Positions 26,905-36,203 are shown, counted from the first letter of the stretch. The stretch: DNA of 64,000 nt from Neobacillus paridis (GCF_016765675.1 NZ_JAESWB010000278.1:99908-163907); one strand, 5' to 3'. The notes: a model not told the origin generated them from the sequence alone. Numbers and translations are program-made.

Positions 26905-26939
26905 GCTACTAGGAAAGGATAAAATTTTTCCGAATTTAC
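26899..26939 (+). repeat. Repeat A, truncated copy 3
   Basis: About 40 bases match only the left arm of repeat A: a T run, AGCTACTAGGAAAG, then ATAAAATTTTTCCGAATTT. The right arm of hairpin 1 and everything after it are missing, and the ypjA ribosome site follows. Confidence 0.65.
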
Positions 26940-26958
26940 AAGGGATCGAGGTGTTCCT

Positions 26959-27552
26959 GTGCGCTGGATTTATCCTCTTTTGGCTAATCGGCCGTTGTTA
27001 ATCGTATTGCTGATTATTAATATTGCTGGAACCGTCTACGGATATTATTGGTATGGGTGGCAGTTAAAGGAGACGTCAGCAATTTTCCTGCCATTTGTAC
27101 CTGATAGTCCGACTGCCAGCCTCTTTTTTGTCTTCGTTCTGATTGCTTTTTTATTAAAAAGGAACTGGCCATTATTGGAGGCTTTAGCAATTGTGACTTT
27201 ATTTAAATACGGCATTTGGGCTGTTGTGATGAATATTTTAGTATATTTTGTTCAGGACGAACTGGACCCGGTTGGGTTTATGCTAATATTCTCTCATTTT
27301 GCCATGGCTGTAGAAGGCGTTTTATTTGCCCCGTTTTACCGCTTTAAATGGTGGCACTTAATCATCACAGCCATTTGGACATTACATAATGATGTGATTG
27401 ATTACGTTTTTTTCATGATGCCAAGGTATCATATGCTTGATCAATATATGCCACAAATCGGTTATTTTACTTTCTGGCTTTCCAATTTCTCGCTTGGGCT
27501 TGCTTATTTTGTAGCGCTTCGACCGTCACGCTTTAAACTGGAAATAAAATAG
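26959..27552 (+). CDS. ypjA: DUF1405 membrane protein YpjA
   Basis: The 197-residue protein has about six membrane spans and the conserved aromatic and charged residues of the DUF1405/YpjA family, for example MRWIYPLLANRPLL at the start and LHNDVIDY near 139-146. Its function is unknown. The start is GTG at 26959 behind GAGGTG (26949-26953). It follows qcrC in B. subtilis too, but here a terminator and a repeat fragment separate them. Confidence 0.9.
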   Translation: MRWIYPLLANRPLLIVLLIINIAGTVYGYYWYGWQLKETSAIFLPFVPDSPTASLFFVFVLIAFLLKRNWPLLEALAIVTLFKYGIWAVVMNILVYFVQDELDPVGFMLIFSHFAMAVEGVLFAPFYRFKWWHLIITAIWTLHNDVIDYVFFMMPRYHMLDQYMPQIGYFTFWLSNFSLGLAYFVALRPSRFKLEIK

Positions 27553-27573
27553 TCATACAGGAAGTAAAAATTG

Positions 27574-27602
27574 GTCTAACCTTGTCCACCCTTTCATACA
27601 TT
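27574..27602 (+). promoter_or_regulatory. SigE-type promoter for ypjB
   Basis: CATACATT at 27595-27602 is an excellent match to the SigE -10 (CATACAnT). GTCTAAC at 27574-27580, 14 bases upstream, is a weaker -35. Transcription would start near 27609, just before the ribosome site. Confidence 0.6.
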
Positions 27603-27629
27603 TTATTAGTAATGAAAGGGGGGACTGTT

Positions 27630-28424
27630 ATGAAAGGAAAATGGCTTTATTTAGTTGCAATCATCTTAATGCTCACTCCCATAACAGTAATTGCTGAGGT
27701 ACAAACACCAATGGAGAAATTGGATGATATTTCTGATGAAGCACTCCAAATGGTGAAGTATCATAGATATGGTGATGCCAAAAAATTACTTGATTACTTT
27801 TCCGACCAATTTACCAGCGTATCGGGCAAGGCGCAGCCGTTAACGATGGATGAGGTAAGAATTATTAACACTTCTCATGATGAAGCAATGGAAGCGGCCG
27901 TAAGCCCGACGATGAATCATGAAGAACGAATTAACAGGCTTACCAAATTCAGACTTGTTATTGATGCCATTGTTACAAGCCACCAACCGTTGTGGACGGA
28001 AATGGAAACCCAAATTATGACCGCGCTTACTGAGGCAAAAGTTGCTGCCGTTAATGGTGATCGTTCCCAATTTCATACAAGCTATAATACCTTCCTATCA
28101 TTGTATAACATGATTTACCCAAGTATGAAAATCGATGTACCGGCAGAGAATATACAAAGATTAGATGCCCGCATCAAATATATTGATGAGTACCGTTCAG
28201 CTATTTTGACAAGCAAGGAAAAACAGACTGAATTGGAAAAGCTTGATACGGACATGAAAAATCTGTTTGCCAATATTGAAAACGATGAAGCCGATCCTTC
28301 ATTATGGTGGGTGATTATTTCCACTGGCAGCATTATTATCATGACCTTGTCATATGTTGGCTGGAGAAAATACCAAGGGGAGAAAGAAATAAAGAAAAAT
28401 GCTCGGGAAAAGCATAAAGATTGA
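27630..28424 (+). CDS. ypjB: Sporulation protein YpjB
   Basis: The 264-residue protein has an N-terminal signal peptide (residues 1-21, ending VIAEV), a helical outer domain and a C-terminal membrane span WWVIISTGSIIIMTLSYVGW near 230-249, followed by a lysine-rich tail. This is the layout of YpjB, a protein of the sporulation programme. I chose the ATG at 27630 behind AAAGGGGGG; the upstream open frame overlaps the SigE-type promoter. Confidence 0.85.
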   Translation: MKGKWLYLVAIILMLTPITVIAEVQTPMEKLDDISDEALQMVKYHRYGDAKKLLDYFSDQFTSVSGKAQPLTMDEVRIINTSHDEAMEAAVSPTMNHEERINRLTKFRLVIDAIVTSHQPLWTEMETQIMTALTEAKVAAVNGDRSQFHTSYNTFLSLYNMIYPSMKIDVPAENIQRLDARIKYIDEYRSAILTSKEKQTELEKLDTDMKNLFANIENDEADPSLWWVIISTGSIIIMTLSYVGWRKYQGEKEIKKNAREKHKD

Positions 28425-28482
28425 CGCATCTAATTAGCTTAACTACAATATTGTCTAAGAAGCTGGTTAGGAGTGTAAAATT

Positions 28483-29160
28483 ATGTACCTATTATATTTT
28501 GCGATCATCGTATTAATTCCTCTATGGGCACAAATGAGAGTAAAAAGTACCTTTGCAAAATATTCACAGGTCCGATCCGCCTCTTATCGAAGCGGCGCTG
28601 AAGTAGCAAGAGAAATATTAAATGCCAATGGCTTGTATGATGTTGGTGTTGAAGAAGGGCGCGGGTTTTTAAGCGACCATTATGATCCGCGGTCGAAAAC
28701 GGTTAGATTGTCACCAGAAAATTTCCATGGTCATTCAATTGCGGCAGCTGCAGTGGCAGCACATGAATGCGGACATGCAATTCAAGATTCACATGGATAC
28801 GTTTTTTTACGTTTTCGCTCTGCATTAGTACCTGTAGCCAACTTTGGCTCCAATGTATCATGGATCTTAATTATGATCGGACTTTTAGCCGATGCCACAA
28901 ATATGCTGTTACTTGGGATTATTTTTATGGCTGCAGCTGTTCTATTTCAAATCGTCACCCTCCCTGTTGAGTTTAACGCATCCAGCCGGGCAATGGATCA
29001 GGTAGTTTCCTTGGGGCTCATTTCTAACCGGGAAGAGCGTGAAGCCAGGAAAGTATTGAATGCTGCGGCGCTTACCTATGTCGCTGCTGCGGCGGTGGCG
29101 GTTCTTGAATTGTTAAGGCTTGTCCTCATATACACAGGCATGAATCGAAGCGATGATTAA
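28483..29160 (+). CDS. yugP: YugP family zinc metallopeptidase
   Basis: The 225-residue membrane protein carries the zincin motif HECGH at 94-98 between membrane spans at about 2-17, 115-150 and 195-217. Conserved SPENFHGHSIAAAAVAAHE precedes the motif. It is the length and layout of B. subtilis YugP, a putative membrane peptidase; its substrate is unknown. In B. subtilis yugP is elsewhere; here it lies between ypjB and ypjC. ATG at 28483 follows TTAGGAGTG. Confidence 0.9.
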   Translation: MYLLYFAIIVLIPLWAQMRVKSTFAKYSQVRSASYRSGAEVAREILNANGLYDVGVEEGRGFLSDHYDPRSKTVRLSPENFHGHSIAAAAVAAHECGHAIQDSHGYVFLRFRSALVPVANFGSNVSWILIMIGLLADATNMLLLGIIFMAAAVLFQIVTLPVEFNASSRAMDQVVSLGLISNREEREARKVLNAAALTYVAAAAVAVLELLRLVLIYTGMNRSDD

Positions 29161-29161
29161 C

Positions 29162-29186
29162 AAGAAAAGCGCAAGCGCTGGACAAT
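29162..29186 (+). repeat. Repeat B, internally deleted copy
   Basis: AAGAAAAGCGCAAGCGC joined directly to CTGGACAAT represents the two outer ends of repeat B with the whole centre missing. Confidence 0.65.
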
Positions 29187-29219
29187 TAAAAGGCAATGTC
29201 GACGATCGACATTGCCTTT
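29187..29219 (-). terminator. Intrinsic terminator after ypjC
   Basis: A perfect 14-bp stem (AAAGGCAATGTCGA with its complement) closes a 3-base loop and overlaps the ypjC stop codon. On the minus strand it is followed by TTTTAATT. Confidence 0.88.
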
Positions 29220-30090
29220 AGTGTTGGATTGGCATTTTGTTTTCATCAAGGGTGAAACCTTCGCCATGGACATCATGGACAACGGAGATCGATATAAAGG
29301 CATGCGGGTCAACGGAAGTAATGATATTTTTTAGCCTCATAATTTCATTTTTTGCGACAACACAATATAAAACGTCGGTTTCTTTTTTTGTATATGAACC
29401 GTAGCCTCTAAGTGCAGTTACACCACGGCCCATCTCTTCCATAATTTTTTCGGCGATTTGTTCGTTTTGCTTCGAAATAATCATTGCACCGCGGGCAGTA
29501 TAGGCACCTTCCTGAATGAAATCTATCACTCGTGCGGCAACAAAGACGGCAACCAGCGTATACATTGCTTGTTTATATTTTAAGTAGGTAAACAATGAAA
29601 GTGTAATCACACAGGCATCGAATAGGAACATGGTTTTACCCATATTCCAGCCGAAATACTTCTGAACAAGTCTGGCAATAATATCGACGCCTCCAGTCGT
29701 ACCGCCAAACCGAAAAATAATCCCTAAACCAATGCCGGCAAAGACTCCGGCAAATAAAGCAGCTAAGGTTAAGTCGTGCTGGAGCGGCATATTGATCGAA
29801 TAGCGCTGGAAGATCCAAAGGAAAATAGAAACTCCTACAGTGCCAATAATGGTATATAAAAAGGTATTACGACCTAGAATCTTCCAGCCGATTAAAAACA
29901 GAGGAATATTTAACAGCAGGTTCGTATAGGACGGATCCCAGTGAAACAAGAAATATAGAATCAGCGTAATACCGGTGAAGCCGCCTTCGGCTAGTTTATT
30001 TTGCATATTAAAATTTACCAGACCAAAAGCCATAATGGCTGTGCCCAAAAAAATGAACAAAATACTTTTTAGCTTAAGTCCAAAGATCAT
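29218..30090 (-). CDS. ypjC: YitT family membrane protein YpjC
   Basis: The 290-residue protein has five or six membrane spans in the first 175 residues (YitT domain, with the signature FGGTTGGVDIIA near 127-138) and a C-terminal cytoplasmic DUF2179 domain of about 80 residues. The family is abundant in Bacillus and the transported substrate, if any, is not known. The ATG at 30090 is preceded on the minus strand by GGAGGGGTG. It is convergent with yugP and divergent from ypjD. Confidence 0.9.
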   Translation of the reverse strand: MIFGLKLKSILFIFLGTAIMAFGLVNFNMQNKLAEGGFTGITLILYFLFHWDPSYTNLLLNIPLFLIGWKILGRNTFLYTIIGTVGVSIFLWIFQRYSINMPLQHDLTLAALFAGVFAGIGLGIIFRFGGTTGGVDIIARLVQKYFGWNMGKTMFLFDACVITLSLFTYLKYKQAMYTLVAVFVAARVIDFIQEGAYTARGAMIISKQNEQIAEKIMEEMGRGVTALRGYGSYTKKETDVLYCVVAKNEIMRLKNIITSVDPHAFISISVVHDVHGEGFTLDENKMPIQH

Positions 30091-30294
30091 GAAACATTCA
30101 CCCCTCCCAAATTTTAAAAATTCTAGAATAAATCAAAGATAACGAATATAGTTTACCAAAATAATCTGCTGTGGAAAATGTCGTAATAGGTAAAATCATT
30201 TGTAAAACAGACTTAATTTAGCTAACATAAAAAATAGAAAATAAGCACCGCTGAATGTAGTAGTTAAGAATGGATAAAAGAGGGGTGAGATTAA

Positions 30295-30630
30295 TTGGCA
30301 GCCGCAAAAACAATGAAAGACTTACAGAAAGAAGTTGATACATACATTAGTCAATTTAAAGAGGGATATTTTAGCCCACTTGCCATGCTTGCCAGATTGA
30401 CCGAAGAACTTGGAGAACTCGCCAGAGAAGTCAACCATTATTATGGTGAAAAGCCAAAAAAGTCCAGTGAAACGGAAAAAGCGATGGAGGAAGAGCTTGG
30501 AGATTTATTATTTGTACTTATTTGTTTTGCTAATTCATTACATATTGATTTGGAAACCGCCCACGATTATGTCATGAATAAATTTAATACAAGGGATAAA
30601 AACCGCTGGACAAGAATTGAGCAAGAATGA
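30295..30630 (+). CDS. ypjD: MazG-type nucleotide pyrophosphohydrolase YpjD
   Basis: The 111-residue protein is a single MazG domain with the two acidic helices EELGEL near 38-43 and EEELGDLLF near 64-72 that bind Mg2+. The family hydrolyses NTPs or dNTPs to the monophosphate and pyrophosphate. The start is TTG at 30295 behind GAGGGGTGAG. Its stop overlaps the upstream open frame of dapB, so it heads the dapB-mgsA-bsh-cca-birA unit, as in B. subtilis. Confidence 0.92.
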   Translation: MAAAKTMKDLQKEVDTYISQFKEGYFSPLAMLARLTEELGELAREVNHYYGEKPKKSSETEKAMEEELGDLLFVLICFANSLHIDLETAHDYVMNKFNTRDKNRWTRIEQE

Positions 30631-30644
30631 TTGGAGTGAAGAAG

Positions 30645-31448
30645 ATGAATCCAATAAAAATAATTATTGCCGGACCTCGTGGTCGAATGGGGCGCGAGGC
30701 AGTAAACCTGGTAACAAATACAGAGCATTTTGAACTCACAGCTGTTTTAGATCATAAATTTGATGGGATGATGTTAAGTGATTTGGAAGGATTTCAATCC
30801 ATTGCCAATGTCCCCATCTATACAGATATTGACATCTGCCTGCAAAAGATTGAGGCAGATGTCCTAATTGATTTAACGACACCTGAAGCCGGGCCGCACC
30901 ATGTTAGAACAGCATTAAACTATAATGTTCGTCCGGTAGTTGGGACAACAGGGTTTTCAAAAGAAGAATTACAAGAGTTTGAAGAGCTTTGTAAACAAAA
31001 GGAATTAGGCTGTATCATTGCTCCCAACTTTGCCATTGGCGCTGTCCTTATGATGAAATTTTCCCAACTGGCAGCAAAATATTTCCAGGATGTAGAAATT
31101 GTTGAAATGCACCATGACAAAAAGCTTGATGCTCCTTCAGGAACCGCAGTTAAAACGGCTGAAATGATTGCTGCTGTTAGAGAGGCAAAAAAACAGGGGC
31201 ATCCCAATGAAAAGGAAACCATCCAAGGTGCGCGCGGAGCGGAATACGATGGAATGCATATTCATTCGGTAAGGCTGCCGGGACTAATTGCCCATCAACA
31301 AGTCATGTTTGGTTCAGATGGGCAATCACTAACGATTCGCCATGACTCCTTTAACCGTGCATCCTTTATGTCCGGCGTTAAAGTTGCGGTGGAAACCGTC
31401 ATGAAGCATAATGGCTTTGTTTATGGATTAGAAAATATTTTAGATTAG
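30645..31448 (+). CDS. dapB: 4-hydroxy-tetrahydrodipicolinate reductase
   Basis: DapB reduces the product of DapA on the way to diaminopimelate and lysine, and so supplies cell wall and dipicolinate synthesis. The 267-residue protein has the dinucleotide motif AGPRGRMG near 9-16, the GTTGF segment near 103, and the active-site [15 protein letters not shown] near 152-166. The ATG at 30645 is correctly placed behind GGAGTG (30633-30638) and gives the same length as B. subtilis DapB. Confidence 0.96.
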   Translation: MNPIKIIIAGPRGRMGREAVNLVTNTEHFELTAVLDHKFDGMMLSDLEGFQSIANVPIYTDIDICLQKIEADVLIDLTTPEAGPHHVRTALNYNVRPVVGTTGFSKEELQEFEELCKQKELGCIIAPNFAIGAVLMMKFSQLAAKYFQDVEIVEMHHDKKLDAPSGTAVKTAEMIAAVREAKKQGHPNEKETIQGARGAEYDGMHIHSVRLPGLIAHQQVMFGSDGQSLTIRHDSFNRASFMSGVKVAVETVMKHNGFVYGLENILD

Positions 31449-31459
31449 GAGCTATACTC

Positions 31460-31879
31460 ATGAATATTGCTTTAATCGCCCATGACCGTAAAAAGAATGA
31501 TTTAGTTCAGTTCGTTACCGCATACCAGCAAATTTTTGCCAAGCATAACCTATTTGCAACGGGAACCACAGGCTTAAGAATTAGTGAGGCTACCGGTTTA
31601 TCAATTACCCGTTACCAATCCGGCCCGCTTGGCGGCGATCAGGAAATCGGCGCGATGATTGCCAAGAATCAAATGGATGCCGTTTTCTTTTTTCGTGATC
31701 CGTTAACGGCCCAACCGCATGAACCGGACGTCTCAGCACTCATTCGTCTTTGCGATGTTTATTCGGTACCGCTGGCTACAAATATGGGCAGTGCTGAGCT
31801 GTTAATCAGAGGCATGGATAAGGGCCTGATGGATTGGAGAAAAATCGCCAGAGAGAATGGTGAGGCAGATGGAAGATAG
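31460..31879 (+). CDS. mgsA: Methylglyoxal synthase
   Basis: MgsA eliminates phosphate from dihydroxyacetone phosphate to give methylglyoxal, a bypass for phosphate-limited glycolysis. The 139-residue protein has [10 protein letters not shown] at the start (catalytic Asp in HD), GTTG near 36-39 for phosphate binding, and [11 protein letters not shown] near 55-65. ATG at 31460 follows TTAGGAG. Its end overlaps the start of bshB1. Methylglyoxal is detoxified with bacillithiol, so the pairing with bshB1-bshA is functionally sensible. Confidence 0.96.
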   Translation: MNIALIAHDRKKNDLVQFVTAYQQIFAKHNLFATGTTGLRISEATGLSITRYQSGPLGGDQEIGAMIAKNQMDAVFFFRDPLTAQPHEPDVSALIRLCDVYSVPLATNMGSAELLIRGMDKGLMDWRKIARENGEADGR

Positions 31880-32579
31880 CTCATTACATATTTTAGCGTT
31901 TGGGGCCCATCCAGATGATGTGGAAATTGGTATGGGCGGAACGATAGCCAAATTAACAAACGAAGGAAAGCGGGCCGGGATTTGTGATTTAACCGATGCT
32001 GATCTTTCCTCAAATGGAAATGTACGCTTAAGGAAAGAAGAGGCTGCAAAAGCCGCCGAGATATTGGGGCTTTGTTTCCGAACATCACTAGGTTTTCCTG
32101 ATCGCGGCCTATTATTAAAAGAAGCTTATATAAATGAAATCGCCAAAATGATTCGAATACACAAGCCTAAAATTGTGTTTGCACCCTATTACCAAGACCG
32201 GCACCCTGACCATGGGAATTGTACTCGCCTGGTTGAGGAGGCCGTATTTTCAGCCGGTATCAAAAAATATCAGACAGAAGGGTGTAATGAGCCTCACAAG
32301 GTTGAGAGAGTCTATTTTTATATGATTAATGGCTTTCACCAGCCTGATTTTATCGTAGATATTTCCGCATTTATCGATACAAAGCTTGCAGCGCTTAGGG
32401 CTTATCAAAGTCAGTTTGAAATGACAAAAGAGAGTTTTAATACCCCGCTTGTCAATGGATACATTGAAACGGTAGAGGCAAGGGAAAGAATGTTTGGACA
32501 ATTAGTGAATGTAACTTATGCTGAAGGCTTCAAAACGAAAGTACCCCTTCTTTTGAAGCGTGATTTGTTAGGAGAATAA
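31869..32579 (+). CDS. bshB1: Bacillithiol biosynthesis deacetylase BshB1
   Basis: BshB1 removes the acetyl group from N-acetylglucosaminyl-malate, the second step of bacillithiol synthesis. The 236-residue LmbE-family zinc enzyme has the metal and catalytic motif GAHPDD at 12-17 and HPDH at 112-115. I chose the ATG at 31869, which gives the family N terminus; the ATG at 31857 is an alternative. It overlaps mgsA by 11 bp and is followed 3 bp later by bshA. Confidence 0.95.
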   Translation: MEDSSLHILAFGAHPDDVEIGMGGTIAKLTNEGKRAGICDLTDADLSSNGNVRLRKEEAAKAAEILGLCFRTSLGFPDRGLLLKEAYINEIAKMIRIHKPKIVFAPYYQDRHPDHGNCTRLVEEAVFSAGIKKYQTEGCNEPHKVERVYFYMINGFHQPDFIVDISAFIDTKLAALRAYQSQFEMTKESFNTPLVNGYIETVEARERMFGQLVNVTYAEGFKTKVPLLLKRDLLGE

Positions 32580-32582
32580 AGA

Positions 32583-33710
32583 ATGAGGAAATTAAAGATT
32601 GGCATTACCTGTTACCCCACCGTTGGGGGTTCAGGTGTTGTCGCAACAGAATTAGGAAAAATGCTTGCTGAAAAAGGCCATGAAATTCACTTTATTTCAT
32701 CAAGCATCCCCTTCCGTCTCAACAAGATTTATCATAATATTTATTACCATCAGGTTGAAGTAAATCAATACTCTGTTTTTCAGTACCCGCCTTATGATAT
32801 TGCCTTAGCAAGCAAAATGGCGGAGGTAATTAATCGGGAAAAATTGGATGTGCTTCATGTGCATTATGCCATGCCTCATGCAGTATGTGCAATCCTGGCC
32901 AAACAAATGGCGGGCCGAGATGTTAAAATCGTAACCACGTTGCACGGCACCGATATCTCGGTGTTAGGCCATGACCCTTCATTAACCGATGCCATTAAAT
33001 TCGGAATTGAGAAATCAGATGCTGTAACTGCCGTCTCCAATGCCTTAGTCAATCAGACATATGAGCTCATTAATCCCGATAAACAAATTGAAACAGTCTA
33101 TAATTTTATTGATGATCGTGTTTATCGGAAAACCGACGCTCAGCATTTAAAGTCGGAATTTGGCATAAAAGAGAATGAGAAAGTGATCATTCATGTTTCC
33201 AATTTTCGCGCAGTAAAACGTGTCCAGGATGTTGTCAAAACATTTGCGAAAATCTCCAGCATTATGCCGGCGAAATTACTGCTTGTTGGTGATGGACCGG
33301 AGATGACGGTTATTTGCAAGCTGGTCAGACAACTTGCTTTGGAAGACCAAGTAATTTTTCTCGGTAAACAAGAAAACCTTGAGGAGTTGTACTCGATTAG
33401 TGATTTAATGTTACTATTATCACAAAAAGAAAGCTTTGGTCTTGTCCTTTTAGAGGCGATGGCCTGTGGCGTTCCATGTATTGGAACGAATATCGGCGGC
33501 ATCCCGGAGGTAATTCAAGATGGCGAGACGGGATTTATATGCGAACTTGGAAATATTTCGGATATTGCAAATAAAGCGATTTCCTTATTAGAAGATTCAC
33601 AACTCCATCAACAATTTTCCCATCAATCGATCAAATTGGCAGAGACAAAGTTTAAGTCGGAAGCAATTGTACAACAATACGAGGAATTATATTTTCGATT
33701 ACTAAATTAG
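32583..33710 (+). CDS. bshA: N-acetyl-alpha-D-glucosaminyl L-malate synthase BshA
   Basis: BshA joins UDP-GlcNAc to malate, the first step of bacillithiol synthesis. The 375-residue GT4 glycosyltransferase has the N-terminal glycine-rich loop [13 protein letters not shown] near 13-25, THGTDIS-like TLHGTDIS near 119-126 and the C-terminal donor-binding E-x7-E region around [14 protein letters not shown] near 282-295. ATG at 32583 is behind TTAGGAG. It ends one base before the cca leader. Confidence 0.96.
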   Translation: MRKLKIGITCYPTVGGSGVVATELGKMLAEKGHEIHFISSSIPFRLNKIYHNIYYHQVEVNQYSVFQYPPYDIALASKMAEVINREKLDVLHVHYAMPHAVCAILAKQMAGRDVKIVTTLHGTDISVLGHDPSLTDAIKFGIEKSDAVTAVSNALVNQTYELINPDKQIETVYNFIDDRVYRKTDAQHLKSEFGIKENEKVIIHVSNFRAVKRVQDVVKTFAKISSIMPAKLLLVGDGPEMTVICKLVRQLALEDQVIFLGKQENLEELYSISDLMLLLSQKESFGLVLLEAMACGVPCIGTNIGGIPEVIQDGETGFICELGNISDIANKAISLLEDSQLHQQFSHQSIKLAETKFKSEAIVQQYEELYFRLLN

Positions 33711-33719
33711 GTGAAAAAT

Positions 33720-34922
33720 ATGAAAGAACCCTTTTTATCAGCGATACCTGTATTAAAGCGGCTAGAGGATGCGGGCTACGAGGCTTTTTTTGTCGGCGGC
33801 TCCGTCCGAGATTATTTACTTCACAAACAAATTAGTGACGTCGATATTGCCACTTCGGCAACACCCGACGAGGTAAAAACAATTTTCTCAAAGACGGTTG
33901 ACATTGGGATTGAGCATGGGACCGTTCTGGTTTTATATGGTCAGAAATCCTATGAGGTAACCACCTTTAGATCAGAAGGAGAATATCAGGATTTTCGCAG
34001 ACCAAAACAGGTTTCCTTTATCCGCAGTTTAACTGAAGATCTTAAGCGCAGGGATTTTACGATAAACGCAATGGCAATGGATCGAACGGGAAAATTAATT
34101 GATCCGTACCAAGGACAATTGGCGATAAAAGAAAAACGAATCCAAACAGTTGGCCAAGCCAGAGACCGCTTCAGCGAGGATGCCCTAAGAATGATGAGAG
34201 CGGTCCGTTTTGTCAGTCAGCTCTCTTTTCATATCGCTGAAAATACAATGGCGGCATTAAAAGAACTTGCCCCCTTGTTGGAAAAAATTGCTGTCGAGCG
34301 AAAAAAAACCGAGTTTGAAAAAATGTTAGTTGGTGAAAATTGGAAAGAGGCAATTGCGATTATGCTGGAAACCAATCTCTTTGCTTTTTTACCGGGGTTA
34401 CAAAACCGTAAACAGCAGCTTGCCACAATGATGAACTATGATTGCGCCGGCTTTAAGAAAACTGAAATGTGGTCTTTGCTTGTTTACTGTTTACAGTTAA
34501 GTGAACATGTAACTGAACCCTTTTTAAGGGATTGGCGGCTTTCTATTAAAGAAATAAACGATATAAAGCGAATTTTAGGTTATTTGAAAAAGAGACTGCA
34601 ACAGGAATGGTCGGTTTTTGATTTGTATAAGGCCGGAAGTGCTGCCGTGATAGAATCTGTTGAAAAGTTGTATCTCGCCATCAGCGGGCAAAACGAAAAA
34701 AATACGATTCCCCCATTGCTTGATTACTATCAGAGCCTTCCGATAAAAGACAGCAAGGATCTCGCAGTAACAGGAAATGACTTAATGGAATGGTTTCAAG
34801 CTAGCGGGGGCCCTTGGATAAAAGAACAGCTGGTATCAATTGAAAAGGCGATTCTAGCCGGGAAAGTTGTAAATGAAAAACGAAAGATTAAGGAGTGGCT
34901 GATGGCATGCAGTCAGAATTAA
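33720..34922 (+). CDS. cca: CCA-adding tRNA nucleotidyltransferase
   Basis: This class II CCA-adding enzyme builds or repairs the 3' CCA end of tRNAs. The 400-residue protein has GGSVRD at 26-31, the catalytic DVD at 40-42, the RRDFTINAMA motif near 108-117 and EDALRMMRAVRF near 149-160. I chose the ATG at 33720 behind AGGTG (33708-33712); the upstream GTG at 33711 overlaps that site. It overlaps birA by 16 bp. Confidence 0.96.
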   Translation: MKEPFLSAIPVLKRLEDAGYEAFFVGGSVRDYLLHKQISDVDIATSATPDEVKTIFSKTVDIGIEHGTVLVLYGQKSYEVTTFRSEGEYQDFRRPKQVSFIRSLTEDLKRRDFTINAMAMDRTGKLIDPYQGQLAIKEKRIQTVGQARDRFSEDALRMMRAVRFVSQLSFHIAENTMAALKELAPLLEKIAVERKKTEFEKMLVGENWKEAIAIMLETNLFAFLPGLQNRKQQLATMMNYDCAGFKKTEMWSLLVYCLQLSEHVTEPFLRDWRLSIKEINDIKRILGYLKKRLQQEWSVFDLYKAGSAAVIESVEKLYLAISGQNEKNTIPPLLDYYQSLPIKDSKDLAVTGNDLMEWFQASGGPWIKEQLVSIEKAILAGKVVNEKRKIKEWLMACSQN

Positions 34923-35884
34923 GAAAACAACTGCTTGATGCCTTCACGAATGCCGGTGAGTCTTATTTATCGGGACAACGTTTAGCCGAGCTTGTCGGCT
35001 GTTCCAGGACGGCAGTATGGAAGCATATTGAGGAATTAAGAAAAGAAGGCTTTGAATTAGAGGCAGTTAGAAAAAAGGGTTATCGGATCGTCAAAACACC
35101 GGAAAAGTTAACGGCTGATGAAATAATGCTCGGACTAACGACTTGTTTTATTGGAAAAAATATCCATTATGAAGAAAGCGTAGAATCAACACAAAAGATT
35201 GCTCATCAACTGGCAGCAAAAAACGTTCCCGAGGGGACGGTTGTCATTGCTGACGAACAAAGGTCCGGTAGAGGAAGAATGAATCGAAACTGGCATTCGC
35301 CAAAATATACCGGGATTTGGATGAGTCTTATTCTTAGGCCGAATATCCCCCTTTCAAAGGCACCGCAATTAACCCTTTTAACAGCAGTTGCCATCGTCCA
35401 GGCAATTGAAGAAATAACCGGGATTACGGCGGAAATCAAATGGCCCAACGATGTTTTGATTCAGGGAAGGAAAATCACCGGGATCTTAACCGAATTACAA
35501 GCGGAAGCCGATCGGATTCATTCAATCATCATCGGGATTGGCATTAATGTTAATCAGAAGAAAGAGGACTTTCCAAGAGAACTTCAAGAAAAGGCCAGCT
35601 CTCTTTTGATTGAAAAAGGGACTCCAGTTTCCCGGGCAGAAATGATCAGAAGTATTTTTAAGCACTTTGAAAAATTATACCTGCTCTATTTAGATAAAGG
35701 GTTTTTCCCAATTAAATTATTATGGGAAAGCTATGCAATCAGTATTGGAAAAATTCTTAAAGCGAGAACTTTAACAGAAGTGATCGAAGGAAAGGCTTTG
35801 GGAATTACCGAAGAGGGTGTATTAAAAATAGAAGATGCGTCCGGGACGATTCATCATGTTTACTCGGCTGATATTGAACTTTAA
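34907..35884 (+). CDS. birA: Biotin operon repressor / biotin-protein ligase
   Basis: BirA attaches biotin to carrier proteins and represses biotin genes when charged with biotinyl-AMP. The 325-residue protein has an N-terminal winged helix-turn-helix (about 22-41, GCSRTAVWKHIEEL) and the ligase domain with SGRGRMNRNWHSP near 120-132 and KWPNDVL near 178-184. The ATG at 34907, behind AAGGAGTG, gives exactly the B. subtilis length. It ends the ypjD-birA gene run. Confidence 0.96.
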   Translation: MQSELRKQLLDAFTNAGESYLSGQRLAELVGCSRTAVWKHIEELRKEGFELEAVRKKGYRIVKTPEKLTADEIMLGLTTCFIGKNIHYEESVESTQKIAHQLAAKNVPEGTVVIADEQRSGRGRMNRNWHSPKYTGIWMSLILRPNIPLSKAPQLTLLTAVAIVQAIEEITGITAEIKWPNDVLIQGRKITGILTELQAEADRIHSIIIGIGINVNQKKEDFPRELQEKASSLLIEKGTPVSRAEMIRSIFKHFEKLYLLYLDKGFFPIKLLWESYAISIGKILKARTLTEVIEGKALGITEEGVLKIEDASGTIHHVYSADIEL

Positions 35885-36052
35885 TCATGCACATTATTCT
35901 TGCATGCTACTTGTATTTTTTGTACAATTTTCTTGGGCAGTATCTTTTTGAGAACTGCACCTGCTTTGCTCATACAAAACTAATTTAAAGGTTCTGCCTA
36001 GATCCGTTAATCGGACCGGGACAGAGGGATGGAACAAATAAAAGAGTACAGG

Positions 36053-36080
36053 ATCCTTCTGCCTTCAGAAGGATTTTTTT
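36053..36080 (+). terminator. Strong intrinsic terminator downstream of birA
   Basis: A perfect 9-bp stem ATCCTTCTG / CAGAAGGAT with a 3-base loop is followed by seven T residues. Confidence 0.92.
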
Positions 36081-36203
36081 GTCTAGCTCCAGCGCCTATC
36101 CCCTCGAGGTCAAATAACCTTCGACCTAAAAAGTCGAAAAGCAGACTTTTAAGGTCGAAGAACATTTGCTTGTCGGGGATGACCGAGGCGCTTGCGCTTT
36201 TCT
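36080..36203 (+). repeat. Repeat B, long copy with nested hairpin
   Basis: It runs from TGTCTAGCTCCAGCGCC through CCCCTCGAGGTCAAA to GACCGAGGCGCTTGCGCTTTTCT; the two ends are complementary (AGCGCC near the left end, GGCGCTT at the right). Compared with the copy at 60876-60997 it carries an extra inner hairpin at about 36118-36162, CTTCGACCT...AGGTCGAAG, of about 17 bp with one mismatch. Confidence 0.85.

Noticed and set aside
27588..27621. Inverted repeat CCCTTTCAT...ATGAAAGGG covering the ypjB ribosome site
   Set aside because: The left arm lies inside the SigE -10 and would not be transcribed, so it cannot form a hairpin in the mRNA.
36020..36080. GGGATGGAAC followed by a terminator, considered as a T-box leader for panB
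   Set aside because: The CCGCG part of the T-box motif is missing, the leader is too short for Stem I, and repeat B separates it from panB.
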